Below, piece after piece: positions 1 through 11,669 of a stretch of 64,000 nt of DNA (the first letter of the stretch is position 1; every line of letters starts with the position of its first letter). The stretch spans positions 5,771,001-5,835,000 of the forward strand of contig OZ024718.1 in assembly GCA_964016875.1 (NCBI GenBank), given 5' to 3'. The notes under the pieces are model-generated. The model ran no database searches and was not told where the DNA came from. It saw only the letters and a program-made list of their open reading frames with translations. Position numbers and translations under genes: made by a program. This stretch comes from Fallopia convolvulus (taxonomy: Eukaryota; Streptophyta; Magnoliopsida; Caryophyllales; Polygonaceae).

Positions 1-8
1 GTGGATTT

Positions 9-929
9 TTGGTGTTGTGTATTCTTCAAGGTTGTGTAGGATTTGAGGTGAAATATTTAAATGGAAATATGGGAAAGAAGTTGCAAGAGGATGGAGTAAA
101 AATTGGTGACCCCGAAGGTGCAAGAGAGGGGCGGCGACAACAATCTCAACACATTCGGTTTACCTCTCCTCCATCTACACCGGATTCCGACCAAGACAAC
201 TTTGTGTTTGCACCTCGTGGGGAAGACATGGAAGTCGATCAAGATCTAAATGAAGAAGATGAGCGCTTCCAAGGTTTGATGGCCAACCTCCGAGCCACGC
301 ACCAAGCTCCAACACTGGCGGACCGAGGTACACACCAAGTCGGGCCCGACTTCCCTCAACGTCGGTCCACTTCATTCCATGGTGGTGAGGTCCCGAGGCA
401 TTATGAACGAGGAGAAGGGAGCGGTGCAAGGCGAGAGCAATTCCAAGGTGGCGGTTATGAAGGCTATGCCCAATGGTACGGTCCGGGAATGGTGTTTCCC
501 GAGCAACAACAACCGGTGGACATGTCCTTCTTAGCCAACCAAATGGCTTATCTCCAACTTCAACAAGAAAATGTTCTCCAAGAGGTCCATCAAGTGAATC
601 TCCAACAACAACAAATGTACCAACAACAACAACAAATGCTTCAACAACAAAGCTCTTTCCAAGCTAGCCAACAAGAGATGAACCGAGCCCTCGGCTACAC
701 TAGACGAGAGGTGGAGGAGCTTAGGGAGGTGGAAGACCAAAGGTGGCGGGTCCAAGATAGCTTCAACACGTGGATGAGCGGGAACTTCCCTTCCCGAGAG
801 GACCAATGGACACGCCCGGAGCCTCAACTCCAACCACCACCACAAGACTTCTACCAAGAGCAAGTGTACGAGAGGGAGCGGCAAGCAAGGCTCCAAAGAG
901 GACATAGACGTGACAACCCCTTCGAGTGA
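9..929 (+). CDS. Glutamine-rich C-terminal part of an Athila env-like/ORF2 protein
   Basis: An open frame of 306 codons that probably continues from beyond the left edge, so the start is uncertain. The protein is hydrophilic. Its middle (about residues 185-225) is a glutamine-rich, probably coiled-coil stretch with runs such as QQQQMYQQQQQ, followed by an arginine- and glutamate-rich tail. No catalytic motif is visible. Position just upstream of a polypurine motif and a long non-coding region matches the env-like ORF of Athila elements, and the env-like ORF of the minus-strand element at 7916-9469 also ends in a Q/H-rich segment. Three copies of the element's palindrome motif, at 318, 340 and 362, lie inside the coding sequence at 22-bp spacing. 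The assignment rests on position and composition, not on a recognised domain. Confidence 0.45.
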   Translation: MVLCILQGCVGFEVKYLNGNMGKKLQEDGVKIGDPEGAREGRRQQSQHIRFTSPPSTPDSDQDNFVFAPRGEDMEVDQDLNEEDERFQGLMANLRATHQAPTLADRGTHQVGPDFPQRRSTSFHGGEVPRHYERGEGSGARREQFQGGGYEGYAQWYGPGMVFPEQQQPVDMSFLANQMAYLQLQQENVLQEVHQVNLQQQQMYQQQQQMLQQQSSFQASQQEMNRALGYTRREVEELREVEDQRWRVQDSFNTWMSGNFPSREDQWTRPEPQLQPPPQDFYQEQVYERERQARLQRGHRRDNPFE

Positions 930-2668
930 TCCTATACATGCCATTGAAGAATAAGAAATTGTGAGCTTTTCATACTCTTCTCTCTTGCTTTTAAGTTTTG
1001 GTTTCCTTGTTTGATGGGGACATCAAAATTTTAAGTATGGGGTGGGGGTAAGTGTGTTCATGATTTCACTTGTTTATGTTTGTTTATTATTTTGAGGATA
1101 TTTAGTTTGTGTTTCTAGTTTGTATTTGGGATGTTTGTTTCTTGGTTTGGGGTTGATGAAAGACATGGATGATTAATTCGGTCTTGAATGGATGAGTTTT
1201 TGGTTTTAGAGAAATTTTTGCAAAAAATTCCATGAAATCTAAAAAAAAATGTGTTAAAAACAACAAAAAGATTTTGTGTTTTGTAGGTTTTGGACTAGAA
1301 ATTCCCATCTTAGATTGCCAAAATAAAAGCTAATGATGATGTGAGCATGTAAATTCCTTTGCATATTTTTGGATAGTTTAGCCTCTAAAATGATGTTGCT
1401 TTTGATGTGATCATGATATCTTGCTTGTTTTATTGAACATGTGAGTTCTAGGATGAGTTCTTATGCAACTAGGTATGAGTGACCCTTGTGAGATTGATTT
1501 TTGGCCATTTTAGGGATGCTTGTTCATATTTGCATATCCCTCATTTTTCTTGTGTGATTAGCTCATTCATGCTTAGTAAAACTTGCTATTGCGGTGTTTA
1601 TCTATTTTCCGAGACCGTCATGAGAATTGTCCTAGCATGGTCACATTGATTTTGAACTTTATTTTTCTAGTCACATAAATGTTCCATATCCTACCATGAA
1701 GATAATCCTTTGTTTGTAGCCCCGTTCTAGCCTAAGCCTTTGTTTGAAACTCCTCAAAAATATTATTCCTAGCCTTATATGACTTGACCCTTATGGGATT
1801 GGACTTTAGAAGAGAGGTTGGGATTGTATTTGAAGAGTTGAGATTCTCTTGGGTTTAAGGGCAAAAGAATGGTGTTATGAATCATGTGGGTAGTGCATCT
1901 TTGTTGTACAAAAATGAAAAAAGGAAGAAAAGGAAGAAAGAAAATGTTGGAAATGTAAAGTGGAATAAAGCAAAGAGCTTAAGTGAAGAAAAGGGTCCGA
2001 CCGAGTTACAAGCAACATCGGGCCCGATGTCATAAGAAAGTCGGTCCAAATGTAGAAAGTGTTGAAAATCCAACAAAAAGCATAAGAGCAAAGATGAAGT
2101 GGAATGTTAAGTGAAATTTTGGGTTGAAAGGAAAATGTTAAGTCTTTTGGGTGAGTGTGAAAGTAATTGTGGAATTTTGGTGAAGTTGGTGAGAGTTTAG
2201 GTTGTTCAATCCCCATTGTAAGCACCACAAGACCAAATAATTCCCACCTTGAAAAAATACCAAAAGCCCCATTACAACCCGATCGAATGGAACCTCTTTG
2301 AGGACCTCCATTGAGCCAAGTTCGAAATTCTTTGTGTACTTTGCATTAGGCATCTCTAGGTGGAGGAATTGGTGATATTAGCTCCAATAGTAAAGTCCTT
2401 ACTTGCATGATTTTTGAGCTTGAGTGTTCATTGCTAAACCCAAACACATGATGAGTGATACACATTCACATATCCCTAAAGTGAGGCTTAGTTGCATTGA
2501 CTTTATTCCTTAGAACACTTAATCATGTGTAATGATGTAATCTTGCTTGAATATCAATCACTTGTGCTTAAAATGTGTTTTCATACGAGGCTTTACTTGA
2601 AGATTATGTTTCGGTCTTGCTTACATTGTTATTGCTTGAGGACAAGCAAGTTTAAGTATGGGGTATTT
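930..2668 (+). other. Non-coding 3' region of element A with two polypurine motifs
   Basis: No credible gene. The segment begins and ends with the same polypurine word, AGTATGGGG: once near 1035-1050, soon after the ORF stop, and again at 2655-2663 directly before the LTR. The second is the probable plus-strand priming tract. A palindrome triplet lies at 1996, 2018 and 2041. Confidence 0.55.
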
Positions 2669-4105
2669 TGATGTCTCTCTATTTGGTGGTGTTTTCATAT
2701 GTGATTTCCTTTGTAAATATGTTTCTTTTTCCCCTTTTCTTGTGCGTTTTGTTCCTTTTTAGCTTAGTTCCCGTATTTCTATGAGATTCGGAAACTACGC
2801 GCGTTTTATGTGTTTTGTAGGTAATTTGGCATGGATCAAGGATCGATTTGAAGGAGGGTCGAGACATGGAGCAAGGCCCGAGCAAAGGAGGAAAGAGAGG
2901 AGCAAGCCATGAAGAAGATCAAGAGAAGCCAACTAAGAAGAAGGTGGAACGAGGTCAGGACCGAGTTGCAACCACGTCGGGCCCGACTTTGAAGTTTCCA
3001 ACCTCGGACCGAGATGCACAGTAACTCGGGCCCGAGGTCCTCCGTGTCGGTCCAAGTCGGTCACCGGACTACTTGGGCTCCAAGGCACAAATTTGTGGAC
3101 TTCCACTTTTGCCCCTCATCTAATCCATAAAAGGCCCTCTTGTCTTCTAATGAGAGTTCTCTCATACACACAAAGAAAGGGGCTCCCCCACATACACACA
3201 AGAGGGGGGGGGGTTCCAAGGGAGCCAAGAGGATTCTTGGAGAGCAATGAGGAAGGAGAGGAGAAGGAAGAGAGAGAGAATCGGCCAAGGAGAGGGAGAT
3301 TTGATAGGTTTGTTGGTAGATTTGCTTTGATTTGCTTTGTTCTTGTGGATTTGAAAACCCTTGATTGGAATTTGTGGATTGCTTTTGATTTGAATGAAAC
3401 TTTGCTTTGTTTTGAGATTGATTATGATGATTGCTTTCCTTTTTGATTTGTTTGCTTTCTTTGCTTGTCACATGGAGTAGATCTCCTTGATCTTGGGTTA
3501 TGGGGGAAAACCCTAGCTAGGTTTGGGCTAGAAACCCCAATTCCATAGCCTTGAGTGTTTGATCTAAGGAACCCACTCTACATAGAGCTACAATTCCTTG
3601 CAAAAGTCGGGAATCAAGGCTTGAGATTGGCAAAGTAGCGAAAGTGAACATGTGTCAATCTCAAGACCTTGCTTCGAAGGGGATTTCCCCAATGATCGAT
3701 GTGTAGAAGTGGTTGGAACGAGGGCGAAAGCACTCGATCCTAGTCCGATCATCACTCATTGCTTGAATTGGGGTGGATAAGCCTTAATCTACTAGAGAAG
3801 GAACCCAAAAGCCCAAGATCTACTTCTAATCCTTGAAGTTCGACAAACCCAGCTACCTCGGGCCCGACTTACCCTACGTCGGTCCCGACTTCCTCTTGTC
3901 GCCAACCTCGGGCCCGACGTGATCTCAGTGTCGGTCCCGACTGTTTTCTTTGTTTTCCTTTGTTTTAAGCTCTCCTTTCCAGCTTCCTAGTGTCTAGGCA
4001 CATCGATCGAGTAGACTTCCCGAGTGTTCGACACCCACCACGTACTACAACGGGGTCGGGTTATAAATTGTATCTCTTGACCCTCGCACACACGAGAGGC
4101 GATCA
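2669..4105 (+). repeat. 3' LTR of element A
   Basis: Starts TGATGTC immediately after a polypurine tract and probably ends at GCGATCA (4105), giving TG...CA ends and about 1.44 kb, close to the 1.48 kb LTRs of the neighbouring element. A TATA-like CATAAAAG lies near 3126-3133, followed by a likely leader. The left end is well supported by the tract. The right end is inferred from the terminal CA only, since no second LTR is in view. Palindromes at 2955, 2977, 3004, 3026, 3047, 3858, 3879, 3908 and 3931. Confidence 0.65.
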
Positions 4106-4783
4106 TTAAGATATTTTTAATCAAGTGTTCACTAAAAAAAGAAATTACATAACTTCAAATTAACTATTTATATAAAATTCTTAGAATGGTAAAATATTTT
4201 GGAATCAATTTTCATCAAAAATAATTTATAATTGTTTCATAGAAAGTGGGGGATTGGGAAAGTGGGTAGGTTTTTTTGCCAAATTTTTTGATGAAGTGGG
4301 GAAGTAGTTTTAGAATTTTTAGTTTTTGGTAGAAATTATAAATTTTAATTGTGTATATTAGATTAAGCCACATGGCTAAATTTTTTCTAAAGATATGGGT
4401 TCTCCTTTACAATTGTACTATATAGATGACGCGGTTGTTGATTGAGGCCGAAATTTCCGATCGCACGTTGGAAGATGACCAATAGCTTTCTTCAGCGAAG
4501 TATAAAAGGAAGTTAGATTGATAAGGAAAATGGACATATTTCCACGGCAGAAAAACCATCGGCAATCTAAGATCTACCAAGCTCTAGGTTATTCCATTTG
4601 TGATTCACTTGCTACATTTTGTGCTCAAACTTCGAGTCGTATTTCTTTCTTCTTGAGCATCTGAATTCATCTAATTACAATATGGACTCATTATCACTTT
4701 TTGGAATATTTTACTTTTTGTTTACTTTATCTTGTTCATCTTAACGCATTCACATGTTTAAATCGATTTGTGATTAAGGTTCT
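4106..4783. other. Spacer between two Athila-like elements
   Basis: AT-rich sequence with no recognisable gene or element. It ends at the left LTR of the next element. An ORF starting at 4701 runs into that LTR and is not credible. Confidence 0.5.
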
Positions 4784-6261
4784 TGTTGACGGGCCTTCAC
4801 TCGGGACAACAAATAAATTTATAAGTCAAGACCCCGTTGAGTATAGGGGAGTCAGGATCGTTCCACGAGAACCAAGGTTTGTTTATCTATCGACTACTAA
4901 AAATGAAAATCTAACAAAAACAAGCAAAACACACAAGCAACCTCGTTTAACGAAGTTGTCAGCCTCGTTAACGAACCACTGAGAGTAAAAAGACCAAAAT
5001 TAACGACCTAGACAGGTTCGGTACCGAGCCAACGAACTCAGTAACGAATACTTCTTTAAAGGAATTTCAAATAAAAACAAAGATCTAGGATAAGGGACAC
5101 CACAACATAGTCATGCATATAAACTCGTAAGAAAATAAGATCATGCCTTTAAACAGATAAATTCATCAACCTTCGTTGACTAATAAGCAAATTAATCTAC
5201 TTTCATAAACTAATTCACCTGATTGCTTGTTTTAGGATCTAAAGCTTGAAACTTTCGTATTCAAACAACATCAACCTTCAAGTCTATAACTTTCTCTTTC
5301 AATCAAGTCAACAACTCAAATCACCTCGACTTTCGTCTAGGTTTAAGCACGAAAAACAATCTCAAAAATAAATAAAAGGCATTCAACACATAATCTTACT
5401 CATACAACATGCATAACTATGCCGGGTTCAACCCCGACCCTAGAAAAGAAAACTACTCACTACTCATGACTAAGAAACAAACAAATTCAACAAAAGAAAA
5501 CATATGAAAGCAAAACACTACTTGAATTAATAAGAAATACCGTCTTACAGAAATTCAGAAGAAACCAAAAAATACAGAACACCGAACCGAAACCACGATT
5601 AACGACCTCGATAACTCTCGTCCACCGAGCTGAATCTCGACTCCGATCCTCCCCTCTCTACTCTCGGCTCTTCCAAAATTCGACCTCCCTTTCTTCGCTA
5701 GATAGAAGGGTATTTATACTAAAAAGAAGCTAGAAATTAAAAAGGCTAAAAGATATAAACTTTCCTAAAAAGATAGAATTAAAATCCTAAAAGATAGAAA
5801 CAAAATCTAGAAAGATAACAAGACCTAAAATACCTAATATAATAATCCTAAAATCATAAAAAGATACTCTACCGACACGAAAATAAATTCCCGCACAGGA
5901 TCGGTGAGTCACAAAGTCAAACTCTCGAAATCTTCATCAAGTGGTCTCGTTAACGAGCCCTCACAGCCTCGTTAACGAGCCTGGGCTTAGATTTTTGGGA
6001 CACTTCCTCTCTAAAACTTCAGACTTTGACTTCTTCATCTTGTATTCCTCCGTTTTTAATCATAGCGCTCTAATTCAGCACCAAACAACACCTTTTCCTT
6101 GCTAATACCTACAAAAATACACAAAACGGAGTAGCTTCCATACTTTCACAAAATATGCAAAACTATCCAAAAACACACAAAACTAATCCTAAATTTACTA
6201 AAACTAATCCTAATAAACTAAGAAAACATACTAAAAACTATACTAAAAAATACGAACATCA
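4784..6261 (-). repeat. 3' LTR of element B
   Basis: On the minus strand it runs TGATGTTC to TCAACA. It aligns along its length with 13681-15159 (same opening and closing words, same TATA position, same paired palindromes). TATAAATA lies on the minus strand at 5711-5718. Palindromes at 4944 (one-base insertion), 4965, 5947 and 5969. Confidence 0.88.
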
Positions 6262-6278
6262 AAATACCCCATACTTAA
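6262..6278 (-). other. Polypurine tract of element B
   Basis: Minus-strand word TAAGTATGGGGTATTT lies immediately inside the 3' LTR. It is the expected primer site for plus-strand DNA synthesis. Confidence 0.7.
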
Positions 6279-7915
6279 ACTTGCTTGTCCTCAAGCAATC
6301 ACTAAACAATAATCAAAACCAAACAAACTTACTCATCAAAACATAGCCATCCTCTAAAACAATTTCAGCACATAGAAGAAAATAGCAAATCTGACTATTA
6401 ATGTCATCACACATATATGCACCTAAAATAGACACAAGAAAATACAATCCAACCTCACCAGGGTAATGTGTTTCACTCAACTCTCATGTGTTTAGGCTCA
6501 TAAATTCAATCTCTCAACTCATCTTATATACAAAAACTCATAGAAATTGGAACTTATATCACCAAACTCTCCACCCAAGATTTATCAAAACAAGCAAAAT
6601 ATCATCAAAAGAACTTAGGCTCAATGAAAAACTTCATAGAAGCTTCCATTCGGCCGGGTTGTGATGGGGTTTGGTAACGACAATACGGCGTGGAAATATT
6701 TTGGCCATGTGGTGCTAATAATATCCGGGAATCAAAGACTCCTAAAAACTCACACATAACATCAAAACTCTTATAAAACAACATACCAAACTCACTCAAA
6801 CATTATGCTCACTTATTCTTACTCACCCAATATATCCTAGAAAATCTCATAAAAATCAAAAGAATCTCTGGCTTATTTTTTAAACACAAAATGCACATCT
6901 TACTTCTCTTCCCTTTTTCCTTATATTTCTTTCAACTCTTTTTTTTTCACTTCTCGAGCAGCCTCGTTAACAAACCAACTAGGTCGTTAACGAGCTAACT
7001 TCTACTCGTTTTCTGCATTTTTCAATTTCTCAGCCTTTGTGCACCCTTTCTTACCAAGAGATCTTTTTACAAAATCAATCAAGAGACTTCCAATCTACCC
7101 TTCCCAAAAACCTTGATTTTCGAACCAAACATCACATCTCACTCAACAAAACAATCCTCTCCAAATTAAGTCCTAATCCCCGGATAAGGTCAAGCTTATC
7201 TCGGCTAGGGAAAATTTTGTGGAGCTAAAAATAAAAGGGCTTAAAGGCTCAAATTGGCTTCAAAAGAAGGATAATGTAAGGGTGGATAAGGATTAATAGG
7301 GCTTATAAAAATAAGTTCTCCATCATATGACTTTCACAAGTAATGAATTATAAATCTTATATAGGCCTCAAGAAATAGATAACCATCACAATTTCAAGAG
7401 ATAATATACATAAAGAGAGTAAATCACACTAGAAAAGAAGAGGGATTCTTTTATGTTCTCCCTATAAGACCAAAGACAACTCACAAGGAAATTTTTGTTG
7501 GATTGCATCACTTATGCTAAAAATTTATACATGCTCAATTTTATCAAATGCTATTCCTCTATAAAAACAATTTCATCAAGAATCAGACTTACTATCAAAG
7601 ACATGCTTGCAAAGAATTATATGATCATGCTAGCAACTACTATCATAGAACCAAAAGAAAGGGTATTTATCTATTCTAAAAACTCTTTTTTTTCAATTTT
7701 TTTGTGATTTTTTTGTGATTTTTTTATAAAGCAAAGAACTACTTAAAACACACAAGACACATAAAACACACAAGTTTTCTACCCTTTCCCACCCCCATAC
7801 TTAAAATTACAGTGTCCCCACTGTAATAAAACTAAGCATAAGAAAAGAAAGAAAAAGAAAAAGAAAAACTTACAAGATTACTGAAGCAGAAAAGAAACAA
7901 CTCTGAAAAACTGAA
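6279..7915 (-). other. 3' non-coding region of element B
   Basis: No credible coding sequence. A second copy of the purine motif (minus-strand AAGTATGGGGGTGGG) lies at about 7789-7803, close to the end of the env-like ORF. Palindromes lie at 6964 and 6984. The same layout, two purine motifs bracketing about 1.5 kb, is seen in element A. Confidence 0.55.
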
Positions 7916-9469
7916 TCAGCGCCCTGGTGGTGGAAACCGGCGCTCAAAGTTCCCCATAAAAGCATACATTGTCCTCCAACGCTCCACCTCATCCGTCTCT
8001 CTTTGCTGATGCCTCGCATCATCTAGAGCCATACGAGCAGAGTAAACACTCTCCCACCGATCCATCCGCTGGTGGATGTGTGTCTGATGTAGGTTAAGCT
8101 GTTGCATCTGAGACGAAAGATCTTTGGCCCATGGAGGTGGGATACTCGATCCAGTGTAAGCGGGCTGAGGAGGTGGTTGGTAGTGGTTGTGAGGCTGGAA
8201 GTGGTCTTGAAAAATTACCGAATTGTAGGGCATAAGACCATAAGAGTGTGGCTCGACAAGCGGCGGTGGGGGGTCGTTACCGAAGCGGTGTGCCTCGGTA
8301 GTAGCCTCGAAGTAGTCGTTAACGACCCTGGGTGGCTCGTTAACGAAGCTGTCAGTGTCGCCCAGAACCTCGGTACCGAGGTCATCGTCCCCGCTATTGA
8401 GCTCTTCCGTGCCCGCCTCGGTAGTAGCCTCTGTCTCATCATCATCTTCGTCCATGACATCGTCACTATTGAATCTTGATACACATGGCCTCAACGACGG
8501 CTCCTCTTGTGGCTTGTGATCCAACGGGAATGCATGACCCGTCCACGAATCATACCAATTTGGCACGTAAAGAAGCTCCATCTTGGCTTGGGTAAGAAGG
8601 ACGTCTCGGCCAAGAATCTTGGTAGCATGGCCTCTCTCGGTCCGCACAAAAATGTTGGAGGCGAACCAATAGTTCTTGTCGAGCAACTGAGCATGGTTCA
8701 GCGTGTAAAGGGAGAGGTCGACACCGAGGTTGGCTGCCAAGAGACTAACCAAATTTCCACACCACACCTCCTTTGACTTGATCCCTTGATTCTCAACATA
8801 TTTTAGCCATTCATACCCCAAGTTCAACGAGGCGGGATCCTCAAAGAGTATGGTTCGGAGGCATGCAACTTCCGTCCTTGTTGGCCTATTCAACTCTCTC
8901 TTGGGCCAAAAAGTAGCGGCTAGTACTTAGAGAATGACCCGGAAGATGGGGTTGATGACGCTTGCCTAGGAAAGTGCTGCAGCGGAAGGCTCTACTTCTC
9001 CGGAAATATAGCTCCAAGTCCTTTTCACCTTGTAGTCCTTAATCTTGTAATCCCGAGAAGGGTTAGGAAGCTCGAGAATACCATTGAACTCCGCCATAGT
9101 GTACTCGTGACTGACATTGCCGAGCCGGAATCGGATCCGTCCTACCGAGGTCTTTGTTGGGAATCTCGTCTCCAAAGTAGCCAAGAATTCAGAAGTAAGA
9201 GCTGTGAAGTGCGGTGTCGCCTCCTTCTTTAGCAATTGAGGCACTCCGAGAATGGAAAAGGCATGCTTGACATCCTCGTAAATTCCCATGGACTTTGCAC
9301 TCGATCTCGAGAACCACCTAGTGTAGTGGTCTCGATCCAAGATGGTATTGAAGTGATCAGCCTGTGCTTGGGTGCGCAAAATGACGTTGTCCATGCGGGG
9401 AGGAGACGGGGACCGTTGAGTCTTCTTCTTCTTCTGGGCCCTTGTTGCATCTCGGCTAGAACTTGCCAT
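7916..9469 (-). pseudogene. Athila env-like/ORF2 protein, two nonsense codons
   Basis: One reading frame runs from the ATG at 9469 to 7916, about 517 codons, interrupted by TAG at 8966-8968 and TAA at 8927-8929 in the same frame. The N-terminal part (KKKKTQRSPSPPR, then a segment containing TRWFSRSS and FNGILELP) and the middle part (motifs such as NRPTRTEVACLRT and PNWYDSWTGHAF) resemble the plant retrotransposon ORF found between pol and the 3' LTR of Athila elements. The C-terminal third is acidic, then proline- and glutamine-rich. The stretch encoded by 8253-8382 contains a degenerate seven-residue repeat (FVNEPPR, VVNDYFE, FGNDPPP) produced by the 21-bp palindrome array. No signal peptide or membrane segment is obvious, so env-like refers to position only. 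Confidence 0.75.
8253..8382. repeat. In-frame array of 21-bp palindrome units
   Basis: TCG-starting units begin at 8253, 8274, 8295, 8316, 8337 and 8358, each exactly 21 bp apart. Those at 8316 and 8337 are the perfect palindrome TCGTTAACGA. A related palindrome, CCTCGGTACCGAGG, lies at 8369-8382. Because 21 bp is seven codons the array stays in the env-like reading frame. Confidence 0.8.
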
Positions 9470-10679
9470 ATGGTCCTACAAAAAATACGAATTGTCCAAG
9501 ATAAGATCCACACAAATCATTTGAGAAGAGACCCCATACTTGGCTTTGGAATCGCTCTCGACTTGCCTCGTTAACGAGCCAATTGGGTCGTTAACGAGCC
9601 TAGACTTGTGTTTAAAACTGGGTAATATGAAGGGTCGTTAACGAACCTGAACAGGTCGTTAACGAGTCTGGGCGAGAGCACTCGCGATTGATTCTGAGTT
9701 CTAGACTCCACAATTTTCTAATAAATCAAACATGGATCAAACACAATCCCACCTTTGACATACAATCAAGCACATGCACCCCATACTTGCTCTATTACCC
9801 AACCCGAACATGTCGAAATTGCCCACAAACACATGGTGAAGATCAACTTAATTCAAGAACAAGGTAGTTCATGCTTTTTCTAATCAATATTTCAATGAAA
9901 AATTTAAGCAAGAACCAACCAACATAAATCAAGATCAAGCACCAATATATGAAGCAACAAAATCATTGAGCAATATAGATATGGAATTCAACCTCTTCAA
10001 ACAACATCAAGATATGAAATTTTTACCCCTAGAATCATGAATCTTGCAAATAGAGAATTAGGGTTTAGAAATCATACCGTTGGATGGAAGAATTGAAGAA
10101 AAGGATTGAATTTTGGGATGGTTAACGAGCTTTGATGCCTCGCCGGTAACGAGTTTGAGAGTGGAGGACTCGTTAACGGGGTGGGATTCTCAACTTAAGT
10201 GGTGGTGTGGGTTCCGATCGGTGGTGAGGGAAATTCGGTGGATTTGGGTTGGGATTTGGAGCTTTAGATTGAGAATTGAGTGTTGGATTTGGGTGTTTTT
10301 GAGAGGGTTTAAATAGGAGAGGGCTAGAGGTAGGGGAAGAGGGTAAGAGGCGGCACAATAGTAAAAGATAGAAGATAAAATTAGGTCCAAATTACATACC
10401 TGCTCGTCCGCCTATTTGGTTCTCCGAAATGGGTCGCTAACGACCCAACCCAGGGTCGTTAACGAGCCTACGTGACCTTTTTTCAGTGAATTTCCGAGCC
10501 CAACTCCTGTATCAGGTTAGCCTAAAAACAATTCTATCTTGATAACTTCTAAAACTACTAAAAACTCAAAAAAAGCTAGGAAAAAGAATCTAAATGAAAA
10601 GAACTAAACTAAACTAAAACCAGGTTGCCTCCCGTAAGCGCTATTTTTAACGTCGTTAGCCCGACGTACTTACCTTGGC
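9470..10679 (-). other. Spacer between protease and env-like ORF of element B
   Basis: This is where pol would end and the env-like leader would lie. No gene is credible. Palindromes at 9568, 9588, 9635, 9656, 10170, 10434 and 10456, plus a shortened copy at 10121. The post-pol junction phrase is at about 10620-10668. Confidence 0.6.
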
Positions 10680-11669
10680 TCAAGGTGGTTCCTTTGCAGC
10701 TACGTCAGGGTTTTGAGGGACCCCATACTTAGCTTTGTAGGCATTATTGGCTCGTGTCACTAAATTTGGTCCTTTATCTTCTAGCAATATGTCCGGTATT
10801 CCTACATAAGGGTTAGTGAAATCCGAAAACCAAGGTGGTTTGGACTCCTCTATAGCATAGATAGTGGGATACGGTGTAGGAATAGAGTATGGAGAAGAAT
10901 CATAACCAGTAATAGTGAATTCATGGTTAGAGTACTCGCCTTGATTTATTGGAAACGATGTTGACACTGAGGTTGTTGGAACCGTTACCGAGCATGTGCT
11001 AACAATTCCTTCATTATAGCCTTGCACGAGGGATTCAGTACTGGACCAAGGAGGGTCGGTAGAGATTTGTGTGAAATTCTCGTCCTCTTTGCTAATTGGT
11101 GGAGGGTCTTTAGGAACAGCTATTTCGAGTTCTAGCTGGGTCAACTCGATCTGTGCGGCCGCAGTTGGGTCATTAGCATTCTGGTCAAGGATGAATTCCA
11201 CGCGTTCCTCTCCAATATCAAAAGTGAGGAGTCCTTTCCGCACGTCTACCCTAGCACCTGCTGTAGCTAGGAATGGCCTGCCTAAGATAATGGGGACTTG
11301 AGGGTCTTCAAGCATGTCGAGAACGATAAAATCATTTGGAATAAAAAAATTCCCGACTTGAATGGGATAATCATCCACGACTCTTGTAGCTTTTACGCTT
11401 GATCCGTCTGCCATGTAGAGATTCATGTCTACAGGTTCCAATGGTCCCATGTTGTCCTTTGACCAGATTGACAGAGGGAGTAACCTAGCACTGGCTCCCA
11501 AATCACATAGAGCCTTGAATCTGTGGTCGCCTATGCCGATTGTTATGGCAAATCTCCCTGGGTCGCCTAATTTCTCTGGTAGCGCAATGGATCGAATCTC
11601 ATCTTGCAGCTCTGTGATGGATCGTTTCCTGCTAAGAATATCTTTCAAAATTTTTGTGTAAGCCGGCAT
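10680..11669 (-). CDS. Retropepsin-like protease region of element B
   Basis: An open frame of 329 codons that continues the gag polyprotein. The displayed start is simply the first methionine after upstream breaks. The catalytic retropepsin signature DLGAS is at residues 56-60 (context FKALCDLGASA), followed by the flap-like segment and the second conserved block ILGRPFLAT (about 138-146). This is the usual layout of the aspartic protease that cleaves Gag and Pol in plant Ty3/gypsy elements. The roughly 150 residues after the fold are proline- and serine-rich without a known domain, and the frame then stops instead of entering reverse transcriptase. Confidence 0.85.
   Translation of the reverse strand: MPAYTKILKDILSRKRSITELQDEIRSIALPEKLGDPGRFAITIGIGDHRFKALCDLGASARLLPLSIWSKDNMGPLEPVDMNLYMADGSSVKATRVVDDYPIQVGNFFIPNDFIVLDMLEDPQVPIILGRPFLATAGARVDVRKGLLTFDIGEERVEFILDQNANDPTAAAQIELTQLELEIAVPKDPPPISKEDENFTQISTDPPWSSTESLVQGYNEGIVSTCSVTVPTTSVSTSFPINQGEYSNHEFTITGYDSSPYSIPTPYPTIYAIEESKPPWFSDFTNPYVGIPDILLEDKGPNLVTRANNAYKAKYGVPQNPDVAAKEPP

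Larger units (their letters stand above)
1..4105 (+). mobile_element. 3' part of an Athila-like Ty3/gypsy element (element A)
   Basis: The window opens inside this element. Seen in order: a glutamine-rich ORF, a long non-coding stretch bounded by two polypurine motifs, and a 3' LTR. The order ORF, long 3' non-coding region, polypurine tract, LTR of about 1.4 kb is that of Athila-group elements, and the layout parallels the more complete element at 4784-15159. No gag or pol is in view because the element runs off the left edge. Recurrent palindromes TCGGGCCCGA mark it throughout. Confidence 0.7.

Noticed and set aside
3061..3471. Overlapping ORFs of 136 and 117 codons in the LTR of element A
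   Set aside because: Low-complexity GA-rich leader sequence within an LTR. No family resemblance.
10650..10668. Hybrid-looking palindrome TCGGGCTAACGA after the protease
   Set aside because: It looks like half of each Athila palindrome joined, but it lies in the conserved post-pol junction, so chance is the simpler explanation.
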